From: Deltaproteobacteria bacterium
GTDB taxonomy: Bacteria; Myxococcota_A; JAADFL01
Length of the DNA stretch: 12,664 nt
Assembly (NCBI GenBank): GCA_013152945.1
Contig: JAADFL010000204.1
Coordinates: 1-12,664, forward strand
Direction: 5' to 3'
Shown here: positions 7,156 to 12,664 of the stretch, piece after piece
Position numbering within the stretch: the stretch's first letter is position 1
How the letters are laid out: each line of letters starts with the position of its first letter
The notes under the pieces: model-generated
Told to the model about the DNA's origin: nothing
The model's database searches: none
The model's input: only the letters and a program-made list of their open reading frames with translations
Translations under genes and position numbers: made by a program

Positions 7156-8747
7156 GAGTTGACCTTGTATTTCATCCTGGTTGCCAGTGCCGCCAATAAA
7201 CCGCCGGGAACCAGGATAGCCGCTATCATTAAAATGCACAGGGCTGCAACCAGTTGCGGGGAACCATTGGCCATTAACGTGAAGATTCGCACAGGCAGCG
7301 TCTCGTGGCCCGGCGGGTACACAAGCATGGTTATACCCGTATCGCGCAAAGAAAAAATGTATCCAACCAGCCAACCGGCAAGCAGTGTTGGTCCTGCCAG
7401 GGGTATGAGAATGTAAAATATCCTGCGAAACCATCCGGCCCCTGCGACTTGTGCCGCCTCTTCCATGGACGGCGGCACCTGTGCAAGCCCGGTCACGGAT
7501 ATCCTGCTGGTCAGGGCGGTGTACTTTGCAAGGTAGCCTATGATGATTATTGCAGGTGTTGCGTACACGAAATTTGTCCAACGCGTATTCCAAAGGCTGA
7601 TGAGGCCGATGCCTATGACCGTGCTTGGGAGCGCAAACAGGAAGAGCAGTGATGAATCCACGAATCGCCAGCACCACAGGGCCTTTTTCTGCACCAGGTA
7701 TCCTGTAAAAAAGCCCAGGGAGACAAGTAGCGTGGCTGCGATGAATGCATACGCCAGGCTTCGCAAAAGGCTTTTGCCGGCATAGTCCAGTGCCTGGATA
7801 TATGCCTCGGTGTGGGCCGATTGCACGGCCAGGACCAGCACAGGCACTATCACGATTATAAATGCGAGAGCCGTCACCAGGGAAAGGAGCCATTTCAAAT
7901 GAGATCCGAGTTCTATCCGTGGCGAATGTACGGCCTCTTGGGAAGGCCGTATTTGGTACGTGTTTTCACGCAGAAAAACAGACTCTGCGAACATGAGCAG
8001 GAGCGTGACAACCACAAGGGGAACAGCGGCTGCAGTGGCCGCCTTGAAATCATAGAACGCGGAGAACTGCGTGAAGCTCTCCACCGGAAAGACATCGTAT
8101 CTCAGGAAATTCGGAACGCTGAATTCTCCAAAGGCGAGGATGAACACCAGCATCGCCGAGAGCATAATGCCCGGGAGGATCAGTGGAACGGTAATGCTCT
8201 TCAATATCCCTTTCCAGTCTGAAACCAGTCTTCCCGCCTCTTGAAGCCTTGGGTTTATGGTCCCAAGGAAAACCATTGTCAGGAGCATTGGTATGGGCAA
8301 AAAGACCGAAAAGAGCACAAGCACGCAACCGGGCAGACCGAAGAGAAGATCGGACGTGATCCTTGTTGCAACAGGACCTGCTATTTGCGCCAGGAGCCCC
8401 TGCCTCCCCAGGAGGTCGAACCATGAGACAGCCATGAAATACGGGGGAAGCAGCAAGGGGATCACGAACAGGATTGTAAAGAACCTGCGAAAAGGCATGT
8501 CCGATTCAGCGAGCAATATTCCAAGCGGTGTTCCAATAACCAGGGTAAGCAAGGTTACCATGGAGGAAAGAGCCGCGCTGTGCCACATGAGTGTCCACTG
8601 TCTCCCGGAGGTAAGCACGCTTCCATAGGAGGCCAGGCTGAAGTTTCCCTGTACAACGAGGCTTTTCACCAACATGGAGAGAACCGGTAATATACCCAGA
8701 AAAAGGAGAAGAACCACGATAAGTGTCAGGAACGCGCGTTTTGCCAC
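7152..8747 (-). CDS. Fused two-domain ABC permease (ThiP/FbpB-like)
   Basis: Inner-membrane permease of 531 residues in which two BPD_transp_1 domains are fused, as in ThiP and FbpB. Hydrophobic segments are dense in two halves (about 5-260 and 285-525), consistent with around twelve helices. Each half carries an EAA coupling loop that contacts the ATPase: LQEAGRLVSDWKGILKSI with VPLILP (168-192) and MEEAAQVAGAGWFRRIFYIL (429-448). The gene is third in a four-gene minus-strand operon. Its GTG start directly follows the TAG stop of the binding-protein gene with no gap, and its stop overlaps the ATPase start by four bases. The Shine-Dalgarno sequence is weak, so coupling probably sets its translation. 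Starting at the next GTG (codon 11) would cut into the first helix, so the 8747 start is kept. Substrate cannot be read from the permease. Confidence 0.95.
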   Translation of the reverse strand: MAKRAFLTLIVVLLLFLGILPVLSMLVKSLVVQGNFSLASYGSVLTSGRQWTLMWHSAALSSMVTLLTLVIGTPLGILLAESDMPFRRFFTILFVIPLLLPPYFMAVSWFDLLGRQGLLAQIAGPVATRITSDLLFGLPGCVLVLFSVFLPIPMLLTMVFLGTINPRLQEAGRLVSDWKGILKSITVPLILPGIMLSAMLVFILAFGEFSVPNFLRYDVFPVESFTQFSAFYDFKAATAAAVPLVVVTLLLMFAESVFLRENTYQIRPSQEAVHSPRIELGSHLKWLLSLVTALAFIIVIVPVLVLAVQSAHTEAYIQALDYAGKSLLRSLAYAFIAATLLVSLGFFTGYLVQKKALWCWRFVDSSLLFLFALPSTVIGIGLISLWNTRWTNFVYATPAIIIIGYLAKYTALTSRISVTGLAQVPPSMEEAAQVAGAGWFRRIFYILIPLAGPTLLAGWLVGYIFSLRDTGITMLVYPPGHETLPVRIFTLMANGSPQLVAALCILMIAAILVPGGLLAALATRMKYKVNS

Positions 8748-9788
8748 CTAGAGTCCCATCCAGGTCTTCAGGAACGGCTGGATTTCAACCATCTTTTTTG
8801 CAACATCGGCGTAATTGATCTGCATGGTTTTGATCTTGTCGATTGGCTTGAGTTCGGACGGTATTTCGACGCCCGGGTGCAGGGGAATCTGGGCGCAGTC
8901 GGCAAAGGCCAATTTTCGTTCGGTTTCCCTGGAGAGCAGGTAGTCTATCAGTTTTCTCGCAGCCTTGGGATGACGCCCGCCCTTGATAAGTACGGTTGCG
9001 TTCGGAACTATGAAGCACCCGGTGTCGTTTTCGCCCTGGTCCGGGTATACCATCTTGACGGATTTTCCCTGCCTTATGCGGTTGACGGCATCATCACTGT
9101 CCACCAGGCTGAAGTCATACTGTCCCGCAGTTACAAAGTCTGCGCTCTCCCCGTTGTTGGTCGAGATTGCCGTCCGGTTTTGTTTCATGGCGTTCATGAA
9201 GGCCTTTGCCCGTTTGTCTCCCCAGAGCACGAAGAGTGCCGCTATATGAGACGTGGTTGTTCCAAAGAGCGGGTTCGTTATGACCGACTTTCCCTTCCAC
9301 CTCGGATCGGTGTACGCCAGAATTGATTGGGGCACGTCCTTTACATGATTGTTAACGACCAGGACGCGCGCCCTGGCTGAAAAACCCGTCCAATATCCGT
9401 CCGGGTCCTTGAACCTGGCCGGTATATCCCTTGCATTCGGCGAAAAATATGATTCGGAAATACCCTTTTGCTTCAAGACCTCGGCCCGGATGGGTTCATT
9501 GGCCCAGTACACGTCAGCCTGGGGGTTGTCTTTTTCTGCAATGAGGCGGTTCATGGCTCCTGTGCTCTTGGCTTCCTCGGTATCGTACACAGCCCTGAAC
9601 TTGATGCCTGTGTCCTTTTCGAAATCTTTTAGTATAGGTTCGGAGAAAACCTGGTCCTCTGAGACGTAAACCGTGACTGTCGAAACCTTGGTTGAAGGCT
9701 CTTTCGTGAAATGGAGTACGGTGTACCCGGCCATGACAAGAACAAGAATTGCAAAGATAGCAAGGATCGTCTTTTTCAATTTTGTCAC
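8748..9788 (-). CDS. Membrane-anchored periplasmic substrate-binding protein of an ABC importer (family-1, iron/small-anion-like)
   Basis: Binding protein of 346 residues that should capture the solute in the periplasm and deliver it to the adjacent permease. Residues 7-25 are a single hydrophobic stretch with no lipobox Cys and no clear signal-peptidase site, so it is probably held in the inner membrane by an uncleaved anchor. The mature part has the family-1 fold pattern: VTVYVSEDQVFSEPILKDFE (38-57), NPQADVYWANEP (88-99), and a HPKAARKLIDYLLS segment near 273-286. At the position where FbpA-type iron binders have a Tyr-Tyr pair, it carries VDSDDA (229-234), arguing against classical ferric-ion binding. 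The gene abuts its upstream neighbour as TAG|GTG. GTG at 9788 is kept because the same junction recurs at the next gene; TTG at 9779 with AGGTGA ahead of it is a serious alternative (343 aa). Confidence 0.9.
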   Translation of the reverse strand: MTKLKKTILAIFAILVLVMAGYTVLHFTKEPSTKVSTVTVYVSEDQVFSEPILKDFEKDTGIKFRAVYDTEEAKSTGAMNRLIAEKDNPQADVYWANEPIRAEVLKQKGISESYFSPNARDIPARFKDPDGYWTGFSARARVLVVNNHVKDVPQSILAYTDPRWKGKSVITNPLFGTTTSHIAALFVLWGDKRAKAFMNAMKQNRTAISTNNGESADFVTAGQYDFSLVDSDDAVNRIRQGKSVKMVYPDQGENDTGCFIVPNATVLIKGGRHPKAARKLIDYLLSRETERKLAFADCAQIPLHPGVEIPSELKPIDKIKTMQINYADVAKKMVEIQPFLKTWMGL

Positions 9789-9790
9789 CT
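9779..9790 (-). promoter_or_regulatory. Shine-Dalgarno AGGTGA that may direct an alternative TTG start
   Basis: Reading the minus strand, AGGTGA (9790-9785) overlaps the TAG stop and the nominal GTG start, then CAAAA, then TTG at 9779. Initiation at TTG would give MKKTILAIFAILV, a typical signal-anchor start, whereas the GTG itself has no good ribosome binding site upstream. Confidence 0.45.
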
Positions 9791-10496
9791 ATTTGCTTGT
9801 CTTGTGCACCGTAAATCCGTCGAACGAAGTGCGGGCGTCAGCCTTTGTCCAAAGGCCTACACCGCCTGGTTTCTTGAATAGGTCGTCTGTTTCTTGAAGG
9901 AGTTTCTTTCCGTTCAGAAACCCTTGGAATCGATTGCCGTGTTGGGTGATTTTCATGGTGATCCACTTGCCTGCAGGCAGGGAGATCCTGGCCGATGCCA
10001 ATGTCTTTCGTGCACCGTCATGAACATAGTAAATGCGGAAATTGCTTTCCAGGGGATTGAACCTGGCTACGTAGTAATTGTTCTTGTCCTTGACCCGCCA
10101 GATTATGCCTCCGCCCTGGTCTTCTTTACCTTTGTTGGCCTTTAAGCGCACCTCTATTTCACCATTAAGGAAGGATACATCATTGGTCCAGCAGAGATTG
10201 AAGGTTCCACCGAAATTGTGATTGGTGCTGGTCAGGGATAGCACGTGGCTTCCCCTTGGGGCGGTCTTGTCGCGCATGACTTTCCAAGTCGCCAAGGGAC
10301 CTTTCGGGTTGGTTGCTTCCACCTTCCACCCGCTGGGAAGTTTTCCGATTTGGACTTTTTCAAAATCCCATGAAGTCTTGTGTTGCTTTGATGTCGTGGT
10401 TTCACCGGACATGGCCCCGGTCGATATCAGCAGGCTGAACAGGATGGAGATTGCGCCGCCGGTCCGCATTTTCATAACACGTTTTTTTCTGATCAT
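9789..10496 (-). CDS. Secreted concanavalin-like (DUF1080 / family-16-like) protein, first gene of the ABC operon
   Basis: Exported protein of 235 residues. Residues 1-30 form a signal peptide (basic MIRKKRVMKMR, hydrophobic AISILFSLLI, probable cleavage after GAMS). The mature protein is a single beta-rich domain matching the jelly-roll pattern of DUF1080/3-keto-disaccharide-hydrolase-like and LamG-like domains: WDFEKVQIGKLPSGWKVE near the start, GGGIIWRVKDKNNYYVARFN, FRIYYVHDG, LPAGKWITMKI, FLNGKKLLQE, and GGVGLWTKADARTSFDGFTV at the end. The family binds or hydrolyses carbohydrates in some members, but no catalytic pair can be assigned by eye. The ATG at 10496 has a strong GGAG seven bases upstream. 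It abuts the binding-protein gene, so it is cotranscribed with the importer and may present or process its ligand; that role is inference. Confidence 0.85.
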   Translation of the reverse strand: MIRKKRVMKMRTGGAISILFSLLISTGAMSGETTTSKQHKTSWDFEKVQIGKLPSGWKVEATNPKGPLATWKVMRDKTAPRGSHVLSLTSTNHNFGGTFNLCWTNDVSFLNGEIEVRLKANKGKEDQGGGIIWRVKDKNNYYVARFNPLESNFRIYYVHDGARKTLASARISLPAGKWITMKITQHGNRFQGFLNGKKLLQETDDLFKKPGGVGLWTKADARTSFDGFTVHKTSK

Positions 10497-10558
10497 TTAT
10501 TTCTCCTTTGTGGTTTCCCCTTTATAGTTCACTGCCCTGCAATTCTTTCGGATTCAAT

Positions 10559-10588
10559 TATGTACGACAATTAAATCGGGATCGTCAA
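10559..10588 (-). promoter_or_regulatory. Weak promoter candidate for the ABC importer operon
   Basis: On the minus strand TTGACG (10588-10583) is followed after 18 bases by TACATA (10564-10559), with CATAAT slightly further on at a 20-base spacing. It lies about 60-90 bases before the ATG of the first gene. Nothing better is visible in the 10497-10663 gap, and no riboswitch motif was recognised. Confidence 0.3.
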
Positions 10589-10646
10589 CCATTACATTTC
10601 AGCCGAACCGGGTCGGGGTGCGCCGGATGGGATCGCCGGTCTTCCG

Positions 10647-10662
10647 CCCGGACCACGCCGGG
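10647..10662 (-). terminator. GC-rich hairpin just after the LOG-like gene
   Basis: CCCGG (10647-10651) and CCGGG (10658-10662) form a perfect 5-bp stem with a 6-base loop immediately downstream of the stop codon. No T-run follows on the minus strand, so it could be a 3'-end stabiliser or a factor-dependent terminator; read-through into the importer operon remains possible. Confidence 0.25.
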
Positions 10663-10663
10663 T

Positions 10664-11152
10664 TCAAACCGGCAGGGTATCTTTTGCAATCTCGATGGCC
10701 TTGTCCGGATCATCGGCCTGTATGATTAGACCTTGTTCTTCATATTCATGAAAAGATTCACCGGCATTCCATCCGACGGTAATAACCTTTTTCGCATTGC
10801 TCAGGGCGAGTGCTATTTCCGACAATGTGCCTGCCTCGCCCCTGCAGGCAAAGACAATATCACTCGACAGCACGTTTACCAGGTTCCTTGCATGGTGCAG
10901 GCCCGTGTAAATTCGAATGTCAAGGAAGGCGGATTCCTTGCCCGGTCCTGTATCAGGCAGCACTCCGATAACCAGGCCGCCCGCATCTCTTGCACCCTTG
11001 GCCGATGCATCCATGACTCCGGAAGCCCTGCCTCCATTGAGGAGCACCCAGCCCTGTGTTGCAATCAACCTGCCGAGTTGGTAAGCGATTTTCCTTGTCG
11101 ATTCATCAGCCCTTGATCCGCCCATCACTCCGGCAATGATTCGATGAGTCAA
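10664..11152 (-). CDS. LOG/SLOG-superfamily Rossmann protein (TIGR00725-like)
   Basis: Cytoplasmic Rossmann-fold protein of 162 residues from the chosen start. Motifs in order are IAGVMGGSRAD (6-16), GWVLLNGGRASGVMDASAKG (34-53), GVLP (63-66), TGLHHARNLVNVLSSDIVFA (83-102) and GEAGTLSEIALAL (105-117). These match the TIGR00725 / LDcluster4 branch of the lysine-decarboxylase-like superfamily. The nucleotide-binding PGGxGTxxE motif of true LOG cytokinin nucleosidases reads RGEAGTLSE here, so LOG phosphoribohydrolase activity should not be assumed; members of this branch are mostly uncharacterised. Start: TTG at 11152 with AGGAG six bases upstream fits the family N-terminus and length. The ATG at 11221 would add 23 unmatched residues, overlap the preceding gene, and has AAGGA directly abutting it with no spacer. 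Last gene of a three-gene cluster. Confidence 0.85.
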   Translation of the reverse strand: MTHRIIAGVMGGSRADESTRKIAYQLGRLIATQGWVLLNGGRASGVMDASAKGARDAGGLVIGVLPDTGPGKESAFLDIRIYTGLHHARNLVNVLSSDIVFACRGEAGTLSEIALALSNAKKVITVGWNAGESFHEYEEQGLIIQADDPDKAIEIAKDTLPV

Positions 11153-11198
11153 GACCTGCTCCTGTTTGATTAGTTTTCGAAATGGCGGTTCCAGTGGA

Positions 11199-11666
11199 TC
11201 ACTCGCACTGGCCGCTCGCATTCCTTGGACATACCGAGTCGATGATTACCTTGACGGTTTTGTTCTTTTCCACGTTACCCAATGCACACCCGGCTCCCAG
11301 TATGCCTCCGGTACCGTCCGAACTTGCATATGCCTCTACAAAGAAGGCCCTCTTGCCCACAGGTATTGAACCGAGGTGAACAGTCGTCGATGTTGCGGTC
11401 AACTCGACTGTTTTCATGGCGGACAGGCCCGCACTCGGGGAAAGGGGATCTACTTTGCCTAAGTACAGGTCGAGACAGCCGCCCTTGGGCGTGGAAAGGG
11501 CATACACCGTCAGGCTGTGAACTTGGCCTGCTGACAGAGCAAAGCTTGCGATTCCTATTCCGGCCGTGCCCTGGTCTCCCGGCAGGCTGCAACCGGTAGA
11601 TTGCAAGATGAATGGTGAAGCCGCCAGTATTGTTGCGATTATCCTCATTTTACAATGGTTGGCCAT
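11199..11666 (-). CDS. Small predicted lipoprotein of unknown function
   Basis: Product of 155 residues that I do not recognise. Residues 7-26 form a short lipoprotein-like signal (MRIIATILAASPFILQSTGC, C26 as the lipidation candidate; Ser at -3 is not ideal). The mature part is about 130 residues, beta-rich in character, with a TVYALSTPKGGCLDLYLG segment and four further Cys (in GGCLD, GAGCAL, SVCPR and the C-terminal QCE) that could form disulfides in the periplasm. The ATG at 11666 is chosen because a perfect AGGAGG lies six bases upstream. The in-frame ATG at 11684 would form an ATGA overlap with the previous stop but has no Shine-Dalgarno. Position between an exported TPR protein and a Rossmann protein suggests a cell-envelope cluster, but no specific role. 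Confidence 0.8.
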   Translation of the reverse strand: MANHCKMRIIATILAASPFILQSTGCSLPGDQGTAGIGIASFALSAGQVHSLTVYALSTPKGGCLDLYLGKVDPLSPSAGLSAMKTVELTATSTTVHLGSIPVGKRAFFVEAYASSDGTGGILGAGCALGNVEKNKTVKVIIDSVCPRNASGQCE

Positions 11667-11680
11667 TTTGCGCCTCCTGC

Positions 11681-12580
11681 TCATGGCTGCAAGTTTATCT
11701 GGACATTGGCAGATCCGGTGTCATGGCCCCCGAGTGTCAGTCCCAGTACCAGGCCCAGGGTGATGCTTACTGCAGCACCACCGCCCACGGCAGTCCAGAA
11801 CCACCACTTCTTCCAGTATGGTGTTTCCTGTTCGACCGGTTTGGGAGACACGATCCTGAAACTCATCGGTGAATCTTCGCTTCCCACGGTGGCCAAGACA
11901 TTATCGTTCTCGTCGGTCACCTCGATATAATAGTAAATCTTGTATTCCTTGGATGGATCGGTGAACTGCAGTGTCTCCAGTGATGCGGTCCATTTGCCCC
12001 TTTCAGCCTGTTGCATCAATACGGGTGTGTACGGTGCATCCATGCTGTTCGCATAATAGAGGGTGACCGAGGCCCCCTCGGGCAGTCCGGTTACATCCGC
12101 TGTTATTGCAGCCTTCTGCCCTGAAACGACTGCCCCAGGGTTTACGTGATGCACCTCTACGCTGGCTGCAGTCGACTCGGCGGATTCTTTGTCCTGCATA
12201 GCCTTTGCCCGTTGAAATGCCATGGTAACCGTTTCAGGTTCGTCTTTTTCCTCGATCTGCGCATCAGGAGACAGCACGAGCAATCGACTGAAGGCCTGGA
12301 CCGCCTCGGACTGGCGGCCGAGCATTGCAAGGCATTTGCCAAGGAGCTTGTAGGCCACGATCTTGTCGCTGACCTTCAAGTGGCCCGTGTCCAGTGCCTG
12401 TTGAATAATGCGCGCCGCTCCTTCTGTGTCTCCCTTGTCGAAAGCTTCCTTGGCCTTGTCCAAGAGCGGACTCTTTTGTTCGAGAAGCGGATCGCCTGCC
12501 AGGGCCGGGCCTGTATGAAATACTATTGCTCCTGACATGCAGAACGCGGCAACAATGCCGGCTAAAACGTATCGGCTCAT
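11681..12580 (-). CDS. Exported TPR protein with Ig-like domain and C-terminal KKWWFW membrane anchor
   Basis: Envelope protein of 299 residues. A signal peptide covers residues 1-28 (cleavage after PALA). Residues 38-104 form TPR-like helices (PLLDKAKEAFDKGDTEGAAR, then YKLLGKCLAMLGRQSEAVQA), followed by a charged segment to about 140. A beta-sandwich, Ig-like region at about 143-244 contains SVTLYYANS and YKIYYYIEVTDENDNVLAT. Residues 255-262 (YWKKWWFW) lead into one transmembrane helix (263-284) and a short tail. TPR plus a tryptophan-rich C-terminal anchor is a common arrangement in Myxococcota proteins. It probably acts as a periplasmic scaffold with its C-terminus in the inner membrane; no partner is identifiable. 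The ATG at 12580 has GGGAGG six bases upstream. It is the first gene of the cluster, with a candidate promoter just upstream. Confidence 0.9.
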   Translation of the reverse strand: MSRYVLAGIVAAFCMSGAIVFHTGPALAGDPLLEQKSPLLDKAKEAFDKGDTEGAARIIQQALDTGHLKVSDKIVAYKLLGKCLAMLGRQSEAVQAFSRLLVLSPDAQIEEKDEPETVTMAFQRAKAMQDKESAESTAASVEVHHVNPGAVVSGQKAAITADVTGLPEGASVTLYYANSMDAPYTPVLMQQAERGKWTASLETLQFTDPSKEYKIYYYIEVTDENDNVLATVGSEDSPMSFRIVSPKPVEQETPYWKKWWFWTAVGGGAAVSITLGLVLGLTLGGHDTGSANVQINLQP

Positions 12581-12612
12581 CTGAAACCTCCCTCGAACAT
12601 TTATGTTTCCGC

Positions 12613-12639
12613 ATTATCACGGCCTGCATCGGCGGTCAA
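12613..12639 (-). promoter_or_regulatory. Candidate sigma70 promoter for the TPR/lipoprotein/LOG cluster
   Basis: On the minus strand TTGACC (12639-12634) and GATAAT (12618-12613) each match consensus at 5/6, separated by 15 bases, which is short. A start near 12606 would give a leader of about 25 bases holding GAGGGAGG, the ribosome binding site of the first gene. Confidence 0.45.
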
Positions 12640-12640
12640 G

Positions 12641-12662
12641 CAGGCATCGGGTATCAGGCATC
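12641..12662. repeat. 14-bp periodic repeat at the window edge
   Basis: CAGGCATC occurs at 12641-12648 and 12655-12662, a 14-bp period, with GGGTAT between. The run appears to continue past the end of the window. It shares the 9-mer TCGGGTATC (12647-12655) with the complement of 5704-5712. Confidence 0.5.
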
Positions 12663-12664
12663 AG

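Noticed and set aside
6514-7416. 300-codon plus-strand frame opposite the ATPase and permease
   Set aside because: No recognisable domain; lies opposite two genes with complete family motifs and operon coupling.
7156-7893. In-frame N-terminal extension of the ABC ATPase of about 246 codons
   Set aside because: It lies inside the permease gene, has no domain, and the ATG at 7155 gives a standard ABC N-terminus with an ATGA overlap.
6493-9788. Naming the importer thiBPQ or fbpABC
   Set aside because: Gene order and sizes fit Thi, but the binding protein does not clearly match TbpA, and it lacks the Tyr-Tyr of FbpA. A symbol would overstate the evidence.
10497-10663. Possible TPP riboswitch before a ThiBPQ-like operon
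   Set aside because: The conserved thi-box words (CTGAGA and ACCTGATC-like) were not found on the minus strand; only a weak promoter and a GC-rich hairpin are visible.

Overview
The window looks like a piece of a Gram-negative genome of the Myxococcota / former Deltaproteobacteria type, probably an environmental or uncultured lineage. This rests on protein style, not on a marker gene. The signs are a giant lipoprotein that starts with a Cys-rich MopE-like motif (CDGRDNDCDGRIDE), Asp-Thr dipeptide arrays, serial lamin-tail domains, and a TPR protein ending in a KKWWFW-transmembrane module. Base composition looks moderately GC-rich. No rRNA, tRNA, CRISPR array, transposase or phage gene is visible.

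Layout. Bases 1-263 are non-coding and hold two hairpins, a 19-bp direct repeat and a candidate promoter. Bases 264-5642 (+) encode a 1792-residue mosaic surface lipoprotein. Its order is lipoprotein signal, Cys-rich motif, (DT)15, lamin tail 1, acidic linker, lamin tail 2, (DT)23, lamin tail 3, OB-like region, ZU5-like module, lamin tails 4 and 5, second ZU5-like module, IPT/TIG, and a CBM9/DOMON-like C-terminus. Bases 5643-5803 hold a 14-bp periodic repeat and a good promoter for the next gene. Bases 5804-6442 (+) encode a TPR-containing protein with a helical C-terminal domain. The two strands converge at 6443-6492.

On the minus strand, 10496 down to 6493 is a tight four-gene operon. It encodes a secreted concanavalin-fold (DUF1080-like) protein, a membrane-anchored periplasmic substrate-binding protein, a fused two-domain ABC permease and a short ABC ATPase. 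The first two junctions are stop codons abutting GTG codons and the third is an ATGA overlap. The gene order and sizes resemble ThiBPQ, while the binding protein looks more like the iron/small-anion family-1 proteins. The substrate is unknown.

Further upstream on the minus strand, 12580 down to 10664 is a three-gene cluster: an exported TPR/Ig-like protein with a C-terminal membrane anchor, a small lipoprotein, and a LOG/TIGR00725-type Rossmann protein. A candidate sigma70 promoter lies just before it.

No complete new system is evident. The most unusual content is the mosaic lipoprotein, the coupling of a secreted lectin/hydrolase-fold protein to an importer of unknown substrate, and a shared 14-bp-period intergenic repeat at two distant spots.
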